In this document: one piece after another, positions 16,773 to 25,049 of the stretch
Layout of the letters: every line of letters begins with the position of its first letter
How positions within the stretch are numbered: position 1 is the first letter of the stretch
The notes under the pieces: generated by a model
Told to the model about the DNA's origin: nothing
Databases searched by the model: none
Seen by the model: the letters and a program-made list of their open reading frames with translations, nothing else
Translations under genes and position numbers: made by a program
Assembly (NCBI GenBank): GCA_964620325.1
Contig: CAZUIM010000008.1
Span: 1-64,000, forward strand
Direction of reading: 5' to 3'
DNA from: CAZMYM01 sp964620325
GTDB taxonomy: Bacteria > Bipolaricaulota > Bipolaricaulia > UBA7950 > UBA9294
Length of the DNA: 64,000 bases

Positions 16773-18514
16773 CACTCCCCCATGATTGAGATCCCCAGAT
16801 CGGTCAGTTGCTCTGTCGCGACCGGCATCGGCGCCTCAGTGAGCGGACAGGCGCCGGTCGCCGTCTTCGGAAACGCGATGACGTCACGAAGTGACGCTTC
16901 CCCGGCCATCATCATGACGAGCCGATCCATCCCGAGTGCAAACCCGCCGTGCGGCGGCGCACCGTGGTCAAGAGCGCGCAGGAAAAACCCGAACCGCAGC
17001 TGTGCCTCTTCGGGGGTGATTCCGAGTAAGCGGAAGATGCGCTCCTGGATCTCGCGACGGTGGATCCGGATGCTCCCACTCCCGAGCTCGGTCCCGTTCA
17101 GTACGAGGTCATAGGCATTCGAGCGGATCGCGAGCGGCTCCGCCTCCATCCGATCGATGTCCTCGGCTCGCGGAGACGTGAACGGATGATGCGAGCTGGT
17201 GAGACTTCCGTCTTCGTCCCGTTCGAACAGCGGAAAGTCGATTACCCAGAGGAGCTTCCAGCCGCCCTCTGAGAGGCCCTCGTCCCTGGCGATTGTCGTG
17301 CGCAGCTCCCCCAGCGGGCGTTCGATCCGGTCGCCCGCGAGGAGGAGGATCAGGTCGCCGGTCTCTGCCGAGAAGGCTTCGACGATTGACCGGATCTCCT
17401 GTTCGTCGAGGAACTTCGCGATCGGCGAGTCGACTTCCTCAGCGATCTTCAGCCAGACGAGCCCCTTCGCCCCCGCCTTGACGGCGATCTCCTGGAGCCG
17501 ATCGAGCGTCGAACGGGAGCACGACGCGCAGCCGCGGGCGAGAAGGCCGGCGACCTTTCCTCCGCCGGCGACCGCGTCCGAGAAGACGCGGAAGCCGGAA
17601 TTGTGGACTCGGTCCGAGATCTCACGGATTTCCATTCCAAAGCGCGTGTCCGGCTTGTCCGTCCCGTAGCGGGCCAGCGCCTCGGTGTGCGTCAGTCGAG
17701 GGAACGGGGCGGGAAGGTCGATCGAGAGGACCTCGCGGAAGACGTGGCGCATCGCCCCTTCGAGGATGTCGAGGATCTCGTCCTTCCCGTTCGGAAAGGC
17801 GAGTTCGAGGTCGAGTTGAGTGAATTCCGGCTGTCGGTCGGCGCGAAGATCTTCGTCGCGGAAGCACTTGACCAGTTGAACGTACCGGTCGACACCGCCG
17901 ATCATGAACAGCTGCTTGAACAGCTGAGGCGATTGCGGCAGTGCGTAGAAGGAGCCGCGATGGACGCGGCTCGGAACGAGGAAATCGCGCGCCCCTTCGG
18001 GCGTCGACTTGGTCAGGAACGGGGACTCGATTTCGAGGAATCCGGCGGATGCGAAGTAGTCGCGTGTCGCCTTGAACGCGAGGTGGCGCAGCTCGAGATT
18101 CCGCTGCATTCGCTCCCGCCGTAGGTCGACGTACCGAAAGCGCAGGCGCGTATCCTCGGTCGTGTCGGAGCCGTCTCCCTCGATCAGAAAGGGCGGTGTC
18201 ACAGAGCGGTTAAGGATTTCGAGCGACTCCGCGTGGATCTCGATCTCCCCGGTCGGCATGTCGGGATTCACGTTCCCCGCGCTCCGGGGCTGGACGATCC
18301 CGACGACGGTGACGACGTCCTCGCGGTTCAGTGTGTGCGCCTCGACGGTCGACTCAGTGTCGCCGGAGAAGAGGAGTTGAGCGAGTCCGGTTCGGTCGCG
18401 GAGATCGACGAACGTGATCGTTCCGAAATCGCGCCGCCGGCTGACCCAACCGGCAAGCTCGACCTTTCGGCCAACGTCCGCCGCCGTCAATCGTCCGCAG
18501 TAGTCCGTTCTCAT
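16772..18514 (-). CDS. aspS: Aspartyl-tRNA synthetase (bacterial type)
   Basis: Charges tRNA-Asp. The 580-residue class II enzyme has an N-terminal OB-fold (GWVSRRRDFGTITFVDLRD) and motif 2 (QLVKCFRDEDLRADRQPEFT). The bacterial-specific GAD insertion lies in the middle, and motif 3 is at the C-terminal end (ALDHGAPPHGGFALGMDRLVM). Length is standard. The residue after RRRD is Phe, a position linked to discrimination between tRNA-Asp and tRNA-Asn; no Asp/Glu-tRNA amidotransferase lies in the window, so specificity is open. It heads the DUF4129-MoxR-DUF58 operon and overlaps its first gene. Confidence 0.95.
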   Translation of the reverse strand: MRTDYCGRLTAADVGRKVELAGWVSRRRDFGTITFVDLRDRTGLAQLLFSGDTESTVEAHTLNREDVVTVVGIVQPRSAGNVNPDMPTGEIEIHAESLEILNRSVTPPFLIEGDGSDTTEDTRLRFRYVDLRRERMQRNLELRHLAFKATRDYFASAGFLEIESPFLTKSTPEGARDFLVPSRVHRGSFYALPQSPQLFKQLFMIGGVDRYVQLVKCFRDEDLRADRQPEFTQLDLELAFPNGKDEILDILEGAMRHVFREVLSIDLPAPFPRLTHTEALARYGTDKPDTRFGMEIREISDRVHNSGFRVFSDAVAGGGKVAGLLARGCASCSRSTLDRLQEIAVKAGAKGLVWLKIAEEVDSPIAKFLDEQEIRSIVEAFSAETGDLILLLAGDRIERPLGELRTTIARDEGLSEGGWKLLWVIDFPLFERDEDGSLTSSHHPFTSPRAEDIDRMEAEPLAIRSNAYDLVLNGTELGSGSIRIHRREIQERIFRLLGITPEEAQLRFGFFLRALDHGAPPHGGFALGMDRLVMMMAGEASLRDVIAFPKTATGACPLTEAPMPVATEQLTDLGISIMGE

Positions 18515-18553
18515 GGTTCCTCCGACGTTCCCTTGCGGGATGGGATGTCGCCG

Positions 18554-18581
18554 ATTATAGGGAGATGCCGTGGGGCTGCAA
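18554..18581 (-). promoter_or_regulatory. Sigma-70-type promoter of aspS
   Basis: On the minus strand, TTGCAG (18581-18576), a 16-base spacer and a perfect TATAAT (18559-18554). The start would be near 18547, giving a 33-base leader to aspS. Confidence 0.75.
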
Positions 18582-18602
18582 TCGCGCTCTGGGTTCTCGC
18601 GA

Positions 18603-19637
18603 CTACGTCTCGTCGATCTTCGCCTTGAACAGGCGTCGGCCCAGGTCCTGACTCCAAGTGGTGAAATCCCCGCCCTCCGAATCGCCCCCGATGTGGGTTC
18701 TCATCATGTTCAGTTTGGCGGAGAGATTGTCGAAGTGGTAAACGCAGACCGCCTCCGGAATCTTCGGAAGAACGGCGGCGCCGTACTCGAGGACGCCGTG
18801 GTGCGAGACGAGGATGTGCTCGAGAAGGACCGGGAGCCTCGGATCCGGCCACTCGAACGAAACTGCGGCTTCGCGGACGATGTCGCGGCCGAGGAGGATG
18901 TGACCGATCATCTCGCCGGTCAGCCCGTGGCGGGGCGCGATCGGGTTCTCCATCTCCTCGAGTTTCCCGATGTCGTGGAGGATCGCCCCCGCGATCGCCA
19001 GACCGGCCCGCAATCCGAGGGCGGGTTGAGAACGGCAGAACGAAGAGACACCGGTCGCCACCTCGAGCGTATGTTCGAGCAGTCCGCCGACGTACGCGTG
19101 GTGCTTGGCGATCGCGGCGGGCGCCATTCGGAACGCTTCCTCACGCTCGTTGAGAACGGCCAGGGTCAATCGTCTGAGCGGCTCGGGCCCGATCGCCTCG
19201 GCGAGTGCGATCAGCTCGGCCCACATCGAGTCAATGTCTCGTTCCGTCGACGGAACGAGCAGGCTCGGATCGAAGTCGGGGAGCTTCCCCTCCTCCTTTT
19301 CGTGCGCGCTCAGGCGACGGATCGATTCGACGATCAACTGCAGGCTGCCTCGATAGGTCTCGGTTCGCCCCTGAACGAAGACGAACTCCCCTTCGTCGAA
19401 TTGGTCGGCGAACCGGCTGGCGATTTCGGCCCAGGCGCGCGCCGGGATCGGGCCGGTGCGGTCGGCGAGGACGAGTTCGAGGTACGGATCCCCCTTGCGC
19501 GTCGAGCGCTGGGCCTTCTGTCGGACGAGAAAGCACTGGGAGATCCGCTGGCCTTCTCTCATCTGGGAGACCGGTACATGAAGGAGCGGATATGAGACTT
19601 CGCTGCGGACACGTTCAAACAGGCGCTCGGAGCACAT
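18603..19637 (-). CDS. YhaM-type 3'-5' exoribonuclease (OB-fold plus HD domain)
   Basis: The 344-residue cytoplasmic protein resembles YhaM/CbfB enzymes that degrade RNA or single-stranded DNA from the 3' end. An OB-fold lies near residues 20-110 (QCFLVRQKAQRSTRKGDPYL, LVLADRTGPIPARAW). An HD domain follows, with GGLLEHTLEVA, GAILHDIGKLEEM and VSHHGVLEYG as probable metal ligands. The frame extends 45 codons further upstream but without family features; the ATG at 19637 has AAAGGA in front of it. The gene lies between aspS (same strand, with its own promoter) and a divergent ferritin-like gene. Confidence 0.85.
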   Translation of the reverse strand: MCSERLFERVRSEVSYPLLHVPVSQMREGQRISQCFLVRQKAQRSTRKGDPYLELVLADRTGPIPARAWAEIASRFADQFDEGEFVFVQGRTETYRGSLQLIVESIRRLSAHEKEEGKLPDFDPSLLVPSTERDIDSMWAELIALAEAIGPEPLRRLTLAVLNEREEAFRMAPAAIAKHHAYVGGLLEHTLEVATGVSSFCRSQPALGLRAGLAIAGAILHDIGKLEEMENPIAPRHGLTGEMIGHILLGRDIVREAAVSFEWPDPRLPVLLEHILVSHHGVLEYGAAVLPKIPEAVCVYHFDNLSAKLNMMRTHIGGDSEGGDFTTWSQDLGRRLFKAKIDET

Positions 19638-19718
19638 GGGATCCTTTCTCGCGAACGGCGCGGACACCCAGTGTAGGAGGCGACGGAGAGAAAACCAACC
19701 GCCTCGGGTGGTGCTGCA

Positions 19719-19749
19719 TTGCCGATCGGGAAGATGAATCAAGTAGACT
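19719..19749 (+). promoter_or_regulatory. Possible promoter of the ferritin-like gene
   Basis: TTGCCG (19719-19724) and TAGACT (19744-19749) are separated by 19 bases, longer than ideal. AAAGGGGG precedes the ATG at 19775. Confidence 0.3.
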
Positions 19750-19774
19750 CTCGGCGACGAAAGGGGGCGCAAAC

Positions 19775-20278
19775 ATGGATCGCTTGCTGCCTTTGTTGGA
19801 AGCGGCGCTACGCGCCGAACGGGACGGATTCGAGTTCTACTCGCTCGCCGCCGAACGAAGCGACGACGCCGGAGCGAAGGACGTCTTCTCTCATTTGGCG
19901 GACGAGGAGCGAAGGCATTTCGACGCGTTGCAGAAGGAGTACCGCTCGATTCTCGACGGAGCCGGGTGGGACGCGAACGTCATCCTCGGTGAGCGGTGGG
20001 AGCCGGCGCGGGCGGGGAGGATCTTCTCCGACGGGTTCCGGGAGCGAATTGAGGGAAGGCACCTCGAGATGTCGGCGTTGTCGATCGGGATTCTACTCGA
20101 AAAGGACGCCGAGGCACTCTACCGGAAGGCGGCCGACGGCGAACGAGACCCCGCGATACAGGCATTCCTGCGAGAACTCGCCGAGTGGGAAGGGGAGCAC
20201 TACGAAATGCTCGCCGGCGAGGATGAGTACCTGAGAGATCTCTACTGGAGCGAGAACCGCTTCAGCCCGCTCCTCTAG
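19775..20278 (+). CDS. Ferritin-like / rubrerythrin-type diiron protein
   Basis: The 167-residue four-helix protein has two pairs of carboxylate and EXXH-type ligands: ERDGFEFYSLAA and EERRHF in the first half, EGRHLEMSA and EWEGEHYEML in the second. This matches rubrerythrin-family diiron domains that handle peroxide or store iron. It lacks the C-terminal rubredoxin domain of classical rubrerythrin, so it would need another electron donor. A much longer frame opens upstream, but the family N-terminus and the AAAGGGGG site support the ATG at 19775. Confidence 0.85.
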   Translation: MDRLLPLLEAALRAERDGFEFYSLAAERSDDAGAKDVFSHLADEERRHFDALQKEYRSILDGAGWDANVILGERWEPARAGRIFSDGFRERIEGRHLEMSALSIGILLEKDAEALYRKAADGERDPAIQAFLRELAEWEGEHYEMLAGEDEYLRDLYWSENRFSPLL

Positions 20279-20341
20279 CGAGGCGAACAGAGAAGCGGTG
20301 GCGTGGCGCCGCGAGCCTGATCGGAAGGCCGGATCGGCCGG

Positions 20342-21160
20342 TTAGGGTCCGCAGGTCGCCGGAGGCGGCGCCGGGACAAGCCGATGACTGACCAGCGGGC
20401 AGTTGTCCTGGTCCCCATCGCTCGAGATCAGGTATGGCACATCCCAGATGCCGTCCTTGTCGGCGTCGATCGCCGAGAACCCGTCCCAGTAGTTGCCGCG
20501 GGCGCCGTCGTCCCAAGCGTTGGGCGCGTCGGCGTACGCGTCGTGCACGTTTCCGACGAACGCGTTGTTGATGATCGCATTCTCCCCCGAACCGAGGTTC
20601 AGGTAGACCCCCATGTGGGAATCGGAGATCAGATTGCCGACGACTCGGTTCTCGTTCGACGCGTCGAGCCAGACGGCCGTATCGTTCCTCTCAAGCGTGC
20701 AGGACACGACGTGGTTGTTGTGCGAGAAGTACGAGCGAATCCCGTCCGTGTTCTTCGTGAGAACGCAGTCGCTGACTCGGTTGAACGACGAGAAATTGAG
20801 CGTGATTCCGGTCCAGTTCGCTTCGAGGGTGCAGTCCTCGATCGTCCCGTTCTGAACGTAGCTCAAGTAGATCCCCGACTTCGCGGCTCCGGCGATCTCG
20901 ACCCCACGGATCTCGAAGTGCCGGGTTGTTCCGTGGATACGGATGCCGTACTCGTCGAAGCCTGCGTCGATCATCCAGTTCTCGATGACGTACGGATCGT
21001 CGACGGTCCCGCTCCCCGAGCAAACCCCGTTCTCGACTGTGAACTCGTGATCGTTCGTGATGACGATCGCCCGGTGTGCCACCAGATCTTCCGCGGTGGC
21101 AAGAAACCCGATGAAGACAAACAAGAACACGGTGCAGCCGAGAACTGCCCCCTTCTTCAT
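20342..21160 (-). CDS. Secreted NosD-like right-handed beta-helix protein
   Basis: The 272-residue exported protein has a signal peptide (LGCTVFLFVFIGFLATA). The mature part consists of repeating beta-helix rungs with turns such as NRVSDC, NNHVVSC, NRVVGN and NAIINN. It opens with GTVDDPYVIENWMI and ends with the GNYWDGFSAIDADKDGIWD motif common in NosD/CASH-domain surface proteins. Such proteins bind or process polysaccharides or form surface structures; no catalytic residues were identified. AAAGGAG precedes the ATG. It converges on the ferritin-like gene with a 63-base gap. Confidence 0.8.
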   Translation of the reverse strand: MKKGAVLGCTVFLFVFIGFLATAEDLVAHRAIVITNDHEFTVENGVCSGSGTVDDPYVIENWMIDAGFDEYGIRIHGTTRHFEIRGVEIAGAAKSGIYLSYVQNGTIEDCTLEANWTGITLNFSSFNRVSDCVLTKNTDGIRSYFSHNNHVVSCTLERNDTAVWLDASNENRVVGNLISDSHMGVYLNLGSGENAIINNAFVGNVHDAYADAPNAWDDGARGNYWDGFSAIDADKDGIWDVPYLISSDGDQDNCPLVSHRLVPAPPPATCGP

Positions 21161-21204
21161 ACCGCATCACTCCTTTAGCGATCGTTCTCAGGACGCGCAG
21201 ATAC

Positions 21205-21233
21205 ATCTTATCAGGTCGATGCATCGATGTGAA
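21205..21233 (-). promoter_or_regulatory. Promoter of the NosD-like gene
   Basis: On the minus strand, TTCACA (21233-21228), a 17-base spacer and TAAGAT (21210-21205). The predicted start near 21198 leaves a leader of about 37 bases. Confidence 0.6.
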
Positions 21234-21278
21234 GGCGATCGGGCCCCACGGAGAGGACGTACGACCGTCCAGGCATGG

Positions 21279-22112
21279 TTAGCTACGTCCCCGCCGCAGC
21301 ATGTGCCAGAGAGGTACGGGAACCCCGCGACGGCGGAACGGGAAGACCAGAATCGCTCCAGCGATGAAACCGCCGATGTGAGCGAACCAGGCGACACCGC
21401 CGGCATTCCCGAGAGCGCCGGCTCCACTGATCACCTGGAGGAGGAACCAGAACCCGAGGAGGTAGACGGCGGGAATCGAGATCAGGCGGAGGAAAAAAAA
21501 GATCGGGATCAATGTCAGAACGCGCGCTCGGGGGAAGAGCATGAAGTAGGCGGCGAGCACGCCGGCAATGGCGCCGGACGCCCCGATCAGAGGGATCGAA
21601 CTGCTCGGGTCGACGGCGATCTGCGAGAACCCGGAGGCGACCCCGCAGAGGAGGTAGAAGACGAGGAATCGGACCGGACCCATGGCATCCTCGACGTTGT
21701 CACCGAAGATCCACAAGTAGAGCATGTTCCCGAGGAGGTGCATCAGACCGCCGTGGAGGAACACGGAGGAGGCGAGCGTCAGCCAGAGCGGGACGGGGAT
21801 CTCCGGTGGGAGGTCCTCGCCGCCGAGGAGCTCTCCCGGGATCACCGCGTACTGAGAGATGAAGTAGTCGTCGGCCGCCAACGGGTAGAACGACTCCTCT
21901 CCCCCGGAGAGCCGGAAGGCTCGATAGGACGTCGGATCGAATGCCGGAGGCGGAAGAAGGCCGCTCGCCTCCCACGCGGTCCAATCGTTGTACACGACCG
22001 GGCGGGTTCCCAAGTACCCCTGATAGAGAAAGACGAGGAGGTTGATCACGATCAGCGAGACGGTAACGATTGGGAATCTGCGGCTTCGGATGCTGTCGCG
22101 AATCGGGATCAT
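21279..22112 (-). CDS. Rhomboid family intramembrane serine protease
   Basis: The 277-residue multi-pass protein has the rhomboid core: HGGLMHLLGNMLYLWIFG (loop and second helix), the nucleophile motif GASGAIAG, and a distal helix with AHIGGF carrying the catalytic His. A long insertion between the first helix and the HGG segment is also seen in this family's Gram-positive and archaeal-like members. The enzyme cuts membrane proteins within the bilayer; its substrate is unknown. The ATG at 22112 gives the usual short basic N-terminus; a frame 12 codons longer has no added support. Confidence 0.88.
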   Translation of the reverse strand: MIPIRDSIRSRRFPIVTVSLIVINLLVFLYQGYLGTRPVVYNDWTAWEASGLLPPPAFDPTSYRAFRLSGGEESFYPLAADDYFISQYAVIPGELLGGEDLPPEIPVPLWLTLASSVFLHGGLMHLLGNMLYLWIFGDNVEDAMGPVRFLVFYLLCGVASGFSQIAVDPSSSIPLIGASGAIAGVLAAYFMLFPRARVLTLIPIFFFLRLISIPAVYLLGFWFLLQVISGAGALGNAGGVAWFAHIGGFIAGAILVFPFRRRGVPVPLWHMLRRGRS

Positions 22113-22152
22113 GGGCGGATGGTATCTCGGGGATCGACAACCAAGCAAGGAA

Positions 22153-22180
22153 TTGATCTGCTGCGTTCCGCGATTACACT
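22153..22180 (+). promoter_or_regulatory. Sigma-70-type promoter of the M42 peptidase operon
   Basis: TTGATC (22153-22158), a 16-base spacer and TACACT (22175-22180). The start would be near 22187. AAAGGAGG follows directly and positions the ATG at 22202, so the leader is only about 15 bases. Confidence 0.6.
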
Positions 22181-22201
22181 TCTCGACGCAAAGGAGGCCC
22201 G

Positions 22202-23233
22202 ATGGAGCTACTGAAGAGGCTGTGTGAGGCGGCGGGAATCCCCGGGTACGAGGTCGAGGTTCGCCGGATCGTCGAGGCCGAGCTCGATGGACACGTCGAC
22301 GCGATCACGACGGACGCGCTGGGGAACGTGATCGCCCACAAGTCGGGCGACGGGCCGGTGGTCGTGGTTGCCGGTCACATGGATGAGATCGGGTTCTTCG
22401 TCCACCACGTCGAAGAGAAGACAGGGTTCCTTCGGATCAACCCTGCCGGTGGGTTCGATCCGGTGAATCTCGTTGCGCAGCGAGTGATCGTTCATACAGA
22501 GAGTGGGGACCTCGTCGGGTGCATCGGACGGAAGCCGGTGCACATTCTGAACGAGGAAGAGCGCAAGAAGCCCCTCGAGCTGCGGGACCTGTTCGTCGAC
22601 GTCGGCCTGTCTGCCGAGGAAGTGCTGAAGAAGGTCGGCATCGGAGATACGGTGACGCTTCGCCAGGACTTCATCGAGGTTGGGGACCTGGTGTCGTGCA
22701 AGGCGCTCGACGACCGCGTCGGCGTCTACGTTGGCATCGAAGCGCTGAAGCGTGCGAAGAGGCCGGCGTGTGACCTGTACTTCGTCGGGACGACGCAGGA
22801 AGAGGTCGGGCTTCGAGGGGCGCGCGTTGCCGGGTTCGCGACGCATCCGCAGATCGGGATTGCCCTCGACGTGACGATCGCTGCGGACACGCCGGACGTT
22901 CCGCCGAAGGACCGAGTATCGCAGCTCGGCAAGGGCGTCGCAATCAAGGTCCGTGACGGCGCGTCGATCTCTCACCCGGCGTTGATTCGCGCCATGCGGG
23001 CGCTCGCCGAGGAACGCGGGATAAAGCATCAGATGGAGGTTCTCCCGCGTGGGGGAACCGATGCAGGAGCGCTCCAAATGGCCCAGGAGGGATCGGCGGT
23101 GATCACCCTTTCGATCCCGGCTCGATACGTTCACTCGGTCGTGGAGGCGGTTCATCCGGACGACGTCGAAGCGGCGATCGAGTTGCTCGCGGCGTTTCTC
23201 GAGACTGCCGACAAGGTCGACTTGGCCGGATGA
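22202..23233 (+). CDS. M42 family metallo-aminopeptidase
   Basis: The 343-residue protein of the M42 glutamyl-aminopeptidase/endoglucanase-like family trims peptides, usually as a large tetrahedral complex. Visible metal ligands are AGHMDEIGFF (His and the following Asp), the bridging Asp in CKALDDRVG, the Glu pair in GTTQEEVGLRG, Asp in ALDVTIAADTP, and His in SIPARYVHS. Length is normal. AAAGGAGG precedes the ATG. Its stop overlaps the next start as ATGA, placing it at the head of a three-gene operon. Confidence 0.92.
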   Translation: MELLKRLCEAAGIPGYEVEVRRIVEAELDGHVDAITTDALGNVIAHKSGDGPVVVVAGHMDEIGFFVHHVEEKTGFLRINPAGGFDPVNLVAQRVIVHTESGDLVGCIGRKPVHILNEEERKKPLELRDLFVDVGLSAEEVLKKVGIGDTVTLRQDFIEVGDLVSCKALDDRVGVYVGIEALKRAKRPACDLYFVGTTQEEVGLRGARVAGFATHPQIGIALDVTIAADTPDVPPKDRVSQLGKGVAIKVRDGASISHPALIRAMRALAEERGIKHQMEVLPRGGTDAGALQMAQEGSAVITLSIPARYVHSVVEAVHPDDVEAAIELLAAFLETADKVDLAG

Positions 23234-24594
23234 GCGTGCGGAGGCTGCTCGCCGGGTTCGACGTGGTCGCGACGATGGACGTCGACGGCCGTGAGCTGAC
23301 CGACGGGTACGTCCTCGTGGAGGGGAATCGGATCGTCGACGTCGGCGTGGACGCGACAGGCGTTGAGGCGGACGAGATCATTCGCGGCGAAGGGAAGGTT
23401 CTCCTGCCGGGGCTCGTCAACACGCACCACCACCTGTATCAGTCGCTGTTCCGGAACGTACCCGGCGCGTCGGACGCGAAGCTGTTCGATTGGCTCGTCT
23501 TCCTGTACGAGCGGTGGAGGGAGCTCGGCGAAGAGGCGATGCGGATCGCGTCGACGATTGCGTGCAGTGAGCTTCTCCTCTCGGGGGCGACGACGACGAC
23601 CGACCACTGCTATCTGTACCCGCGCGGCGGTGGGAACATCCTCGGGGCTGACATCGAAGGGGCGCAGCGAGCGGGAATTCGGTTCCATCCCTGTCGCGGC
23701 TCGATGTCGCTGTCCCAGAAGGACGGGGGGCTTCCGCCCGACTCGGTCGTCGAGACCGAGGATGAGATCCTGGCGGATTGCCAGCAGATGATCGAGCGGT
23801 ATCACGATCCCGAGCCGTTGGCGATGCTTCGGATCGCGTTGGCCCCTTGCTCGCCGTTCTCCGTCACGGCCGACTTGATGCGCGAGTCGGTCAAGCTCGC
23901 CGAGGAAACCGGAGTTTTGCTTCACACGCACCTCGCGGAAACGCACGACGAGGAGGCGTTCTGCGTCCGACGCTTCGGGGTCCGTCCGGTCGATCTGATG
24001 GAGGAGCTCGGGTGGCTGCGTGACGACGTCTGGTACGCTCATCTGGTCGTCGTCAACGAGGCCGACATCGCCAAGCTGTCGGCGGCGGGGGTCGGGATGG
24101 CCCACTGCCCAAGTTCGAACATGACGCTCGGTTCGGGGATCGCCCCGGTCACTGAGATGAAGGGGACCGGAATCCAGGTCGGGCTTGGGGTCGACGGCTC
24201 GGCGAGCAACGACACGTCGAACATGATCCGGGAGGTTCGGCAGGCGATGCTCCTGCAGCGGGTGAAGTACGGGGCCGACGCACTAAGCGCCCGCGAGACA
24301 CTCCGGATGGCGACGATCGGCGGCGCGAGGGTCCTTCACCGCGAGGACGAGCTCGGTTCGATCGAGCCAGGGAAGGCGGCCGATCTGATCGCGTTCGACC
24401 TGAACGACATCGCCTTCGCCGGCGCTCAGGCCGATCCGCTCGCAGCGGTCGTGCACTGCGCGGCCGATCGGGTCGATCTCGCGATGGTGAACGGGGAGTG
24501 GCGCGTCCGCGGCGGGCGCTTGGTCGACACGGCGGTCTACGATCTGATTCCGGTGCACAACGAGATCTCGCGTCGGCTGACGAGCGGACGATGA
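23230..24594 (+). CDS. 8-oxoguanine deaminase-like amidohydrolase
   Basis: The 454-residue TIM-barrel hydrolase belongs to the TRZ/ATZ/guanine-deaminase group. The metal site is formed by NTHHHLYQSL near residue 60, HTHLAETHDEEAF and HLVVVNEADI in the middle, and GVDGSASND near residue 325. The LYQSLFR and GASDAKLFDWL segments resemble 8-oxoguanine deaminases, which convert 8-oxoguanine to urate. Other aromatic deamination substrates (guanine, triazines) are possible. It is coupled by ATGA to both the upstream peptidase and the downstream MoaD-like gene. Confidence 0.85.
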   Translation: MSVRRLLAGFDVVATMDVDGRELTDGYVLVEGNRIVDVGVDATGVEADEIIRGEGKVLLPGLVNTHHHLYQSLFRNVPGASDAKLFDWLVFLYERWRELGEEAMRIASTIACSELLLSGATTTTDHCYLYPRGGGNILGADIEGAQRAGIRFHPCRGSMSLSQKDGGLPPDSVVETEDEILADCQQMIERYHDPEPLAMLRIALAPCSPFSVTADLMRESVKLAEETGVLLHTHLAETHDEEAFCVRRFGVRPVDLMEELGWLRDDVWYAHLVVVNEADIAKLSAAGVGMAHCPSSNMTLGSGIAPVTEMKGTGIQVGLGVDGSASNDTSNMIREVRQAMLLQRVKYGADALSARETLRMATIGGARVLHREDELGSIEPGKAADLIAFDLNDIAFAGAQADPLAAVVHCAADRVDLAMVNGEWRVRGGRLVDTAVYDLIPVHNEISRRLTSGR

Positions 24595-24872
24595 GACTTG
24601 AGATCGAGGTCGGCTTCTCGTTCAAGCGGGCGTTGGACGAAGGGTATCGTCGGCTGGAGGTCCCCGACGGGGTCGACGTCGAGGGGGCGATTCGGGCTTG
24701 GCTCGAGCAGAATCCTCGGGCGAAGGCTCGCGTCCTCGATGACGCCGGCAAGATACGCCCAAACATCAACGCGCTGATCAACGGCTCGAACGTCACCCTT
24801 CGCGAAGGTTTCCGCACCCCGCTCGAGGAAGGGGATCGTCTGACGATCCTTCCCCCGGTGGGAGGCGGCTAG
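24591..24872 (+). CDS. MoaD/ThiS-like ubiquitin-fold protein
   Basis: The 93-residue beta-grasp protein ends in GGG, the terminus expected of a sulfur carrier activated as a thiocarboxylate. Conserved MoaD features are VEGAIRAWLEQNP, NINALINGSNV and a C-terminal LEEGDRLTILPPVGGG. Sulfur carriers of this fold serve molybdopterin, thiamine or thiouridine synthesis. Its coupling to a deaminase, rather than to moaE or thi genes, is odd; mobB lies about 19 kb away. The start overlaps the deaminase stop. Confidence 0.85.
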   Translation: MRLEIEVGFSFKRALDEGYRRLEVPDGVDVEGAIRAWLEQNPRAKARVLDDAGKIRPNINALINGSNVTLREGFRTPLEEGDRLTILPPVGGG

Positions 24873-24901
24873 GGCTGAAGCGTCGTGGACCGATGAGGCA
24901 A

Positions 24902-24930
24902 CCGGGGAGACCCCGGAGGAGTCTCCCCGG
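24902..24930. terminator. 10-bp perfect GC-rich hairpin after the MoaD-like gene
   Basis: CCGGGGAGAC (24902-24911) pairs perfectly with GTCTCCCCGG (24921-24930) around a 9-base loop. No T-run follows on either side. It lies between converging transcripts and could stop transcription with Rho or protect 3' ends. The rest of 24873-25049 holds nothing recognisable. Confidence 0.45.
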
Positions 24931-25049
24931 CCGGTGTGGTGGCTATCCGCAAGGAGGTTCAGCGGAGAGCGGCATTGGAGCCGCTCAATCCGAATCGTGC
25001 CCGGCGCGTGTGAGCCGATGGTGAAGAGCGAATGGTTTTCCGATGATTC

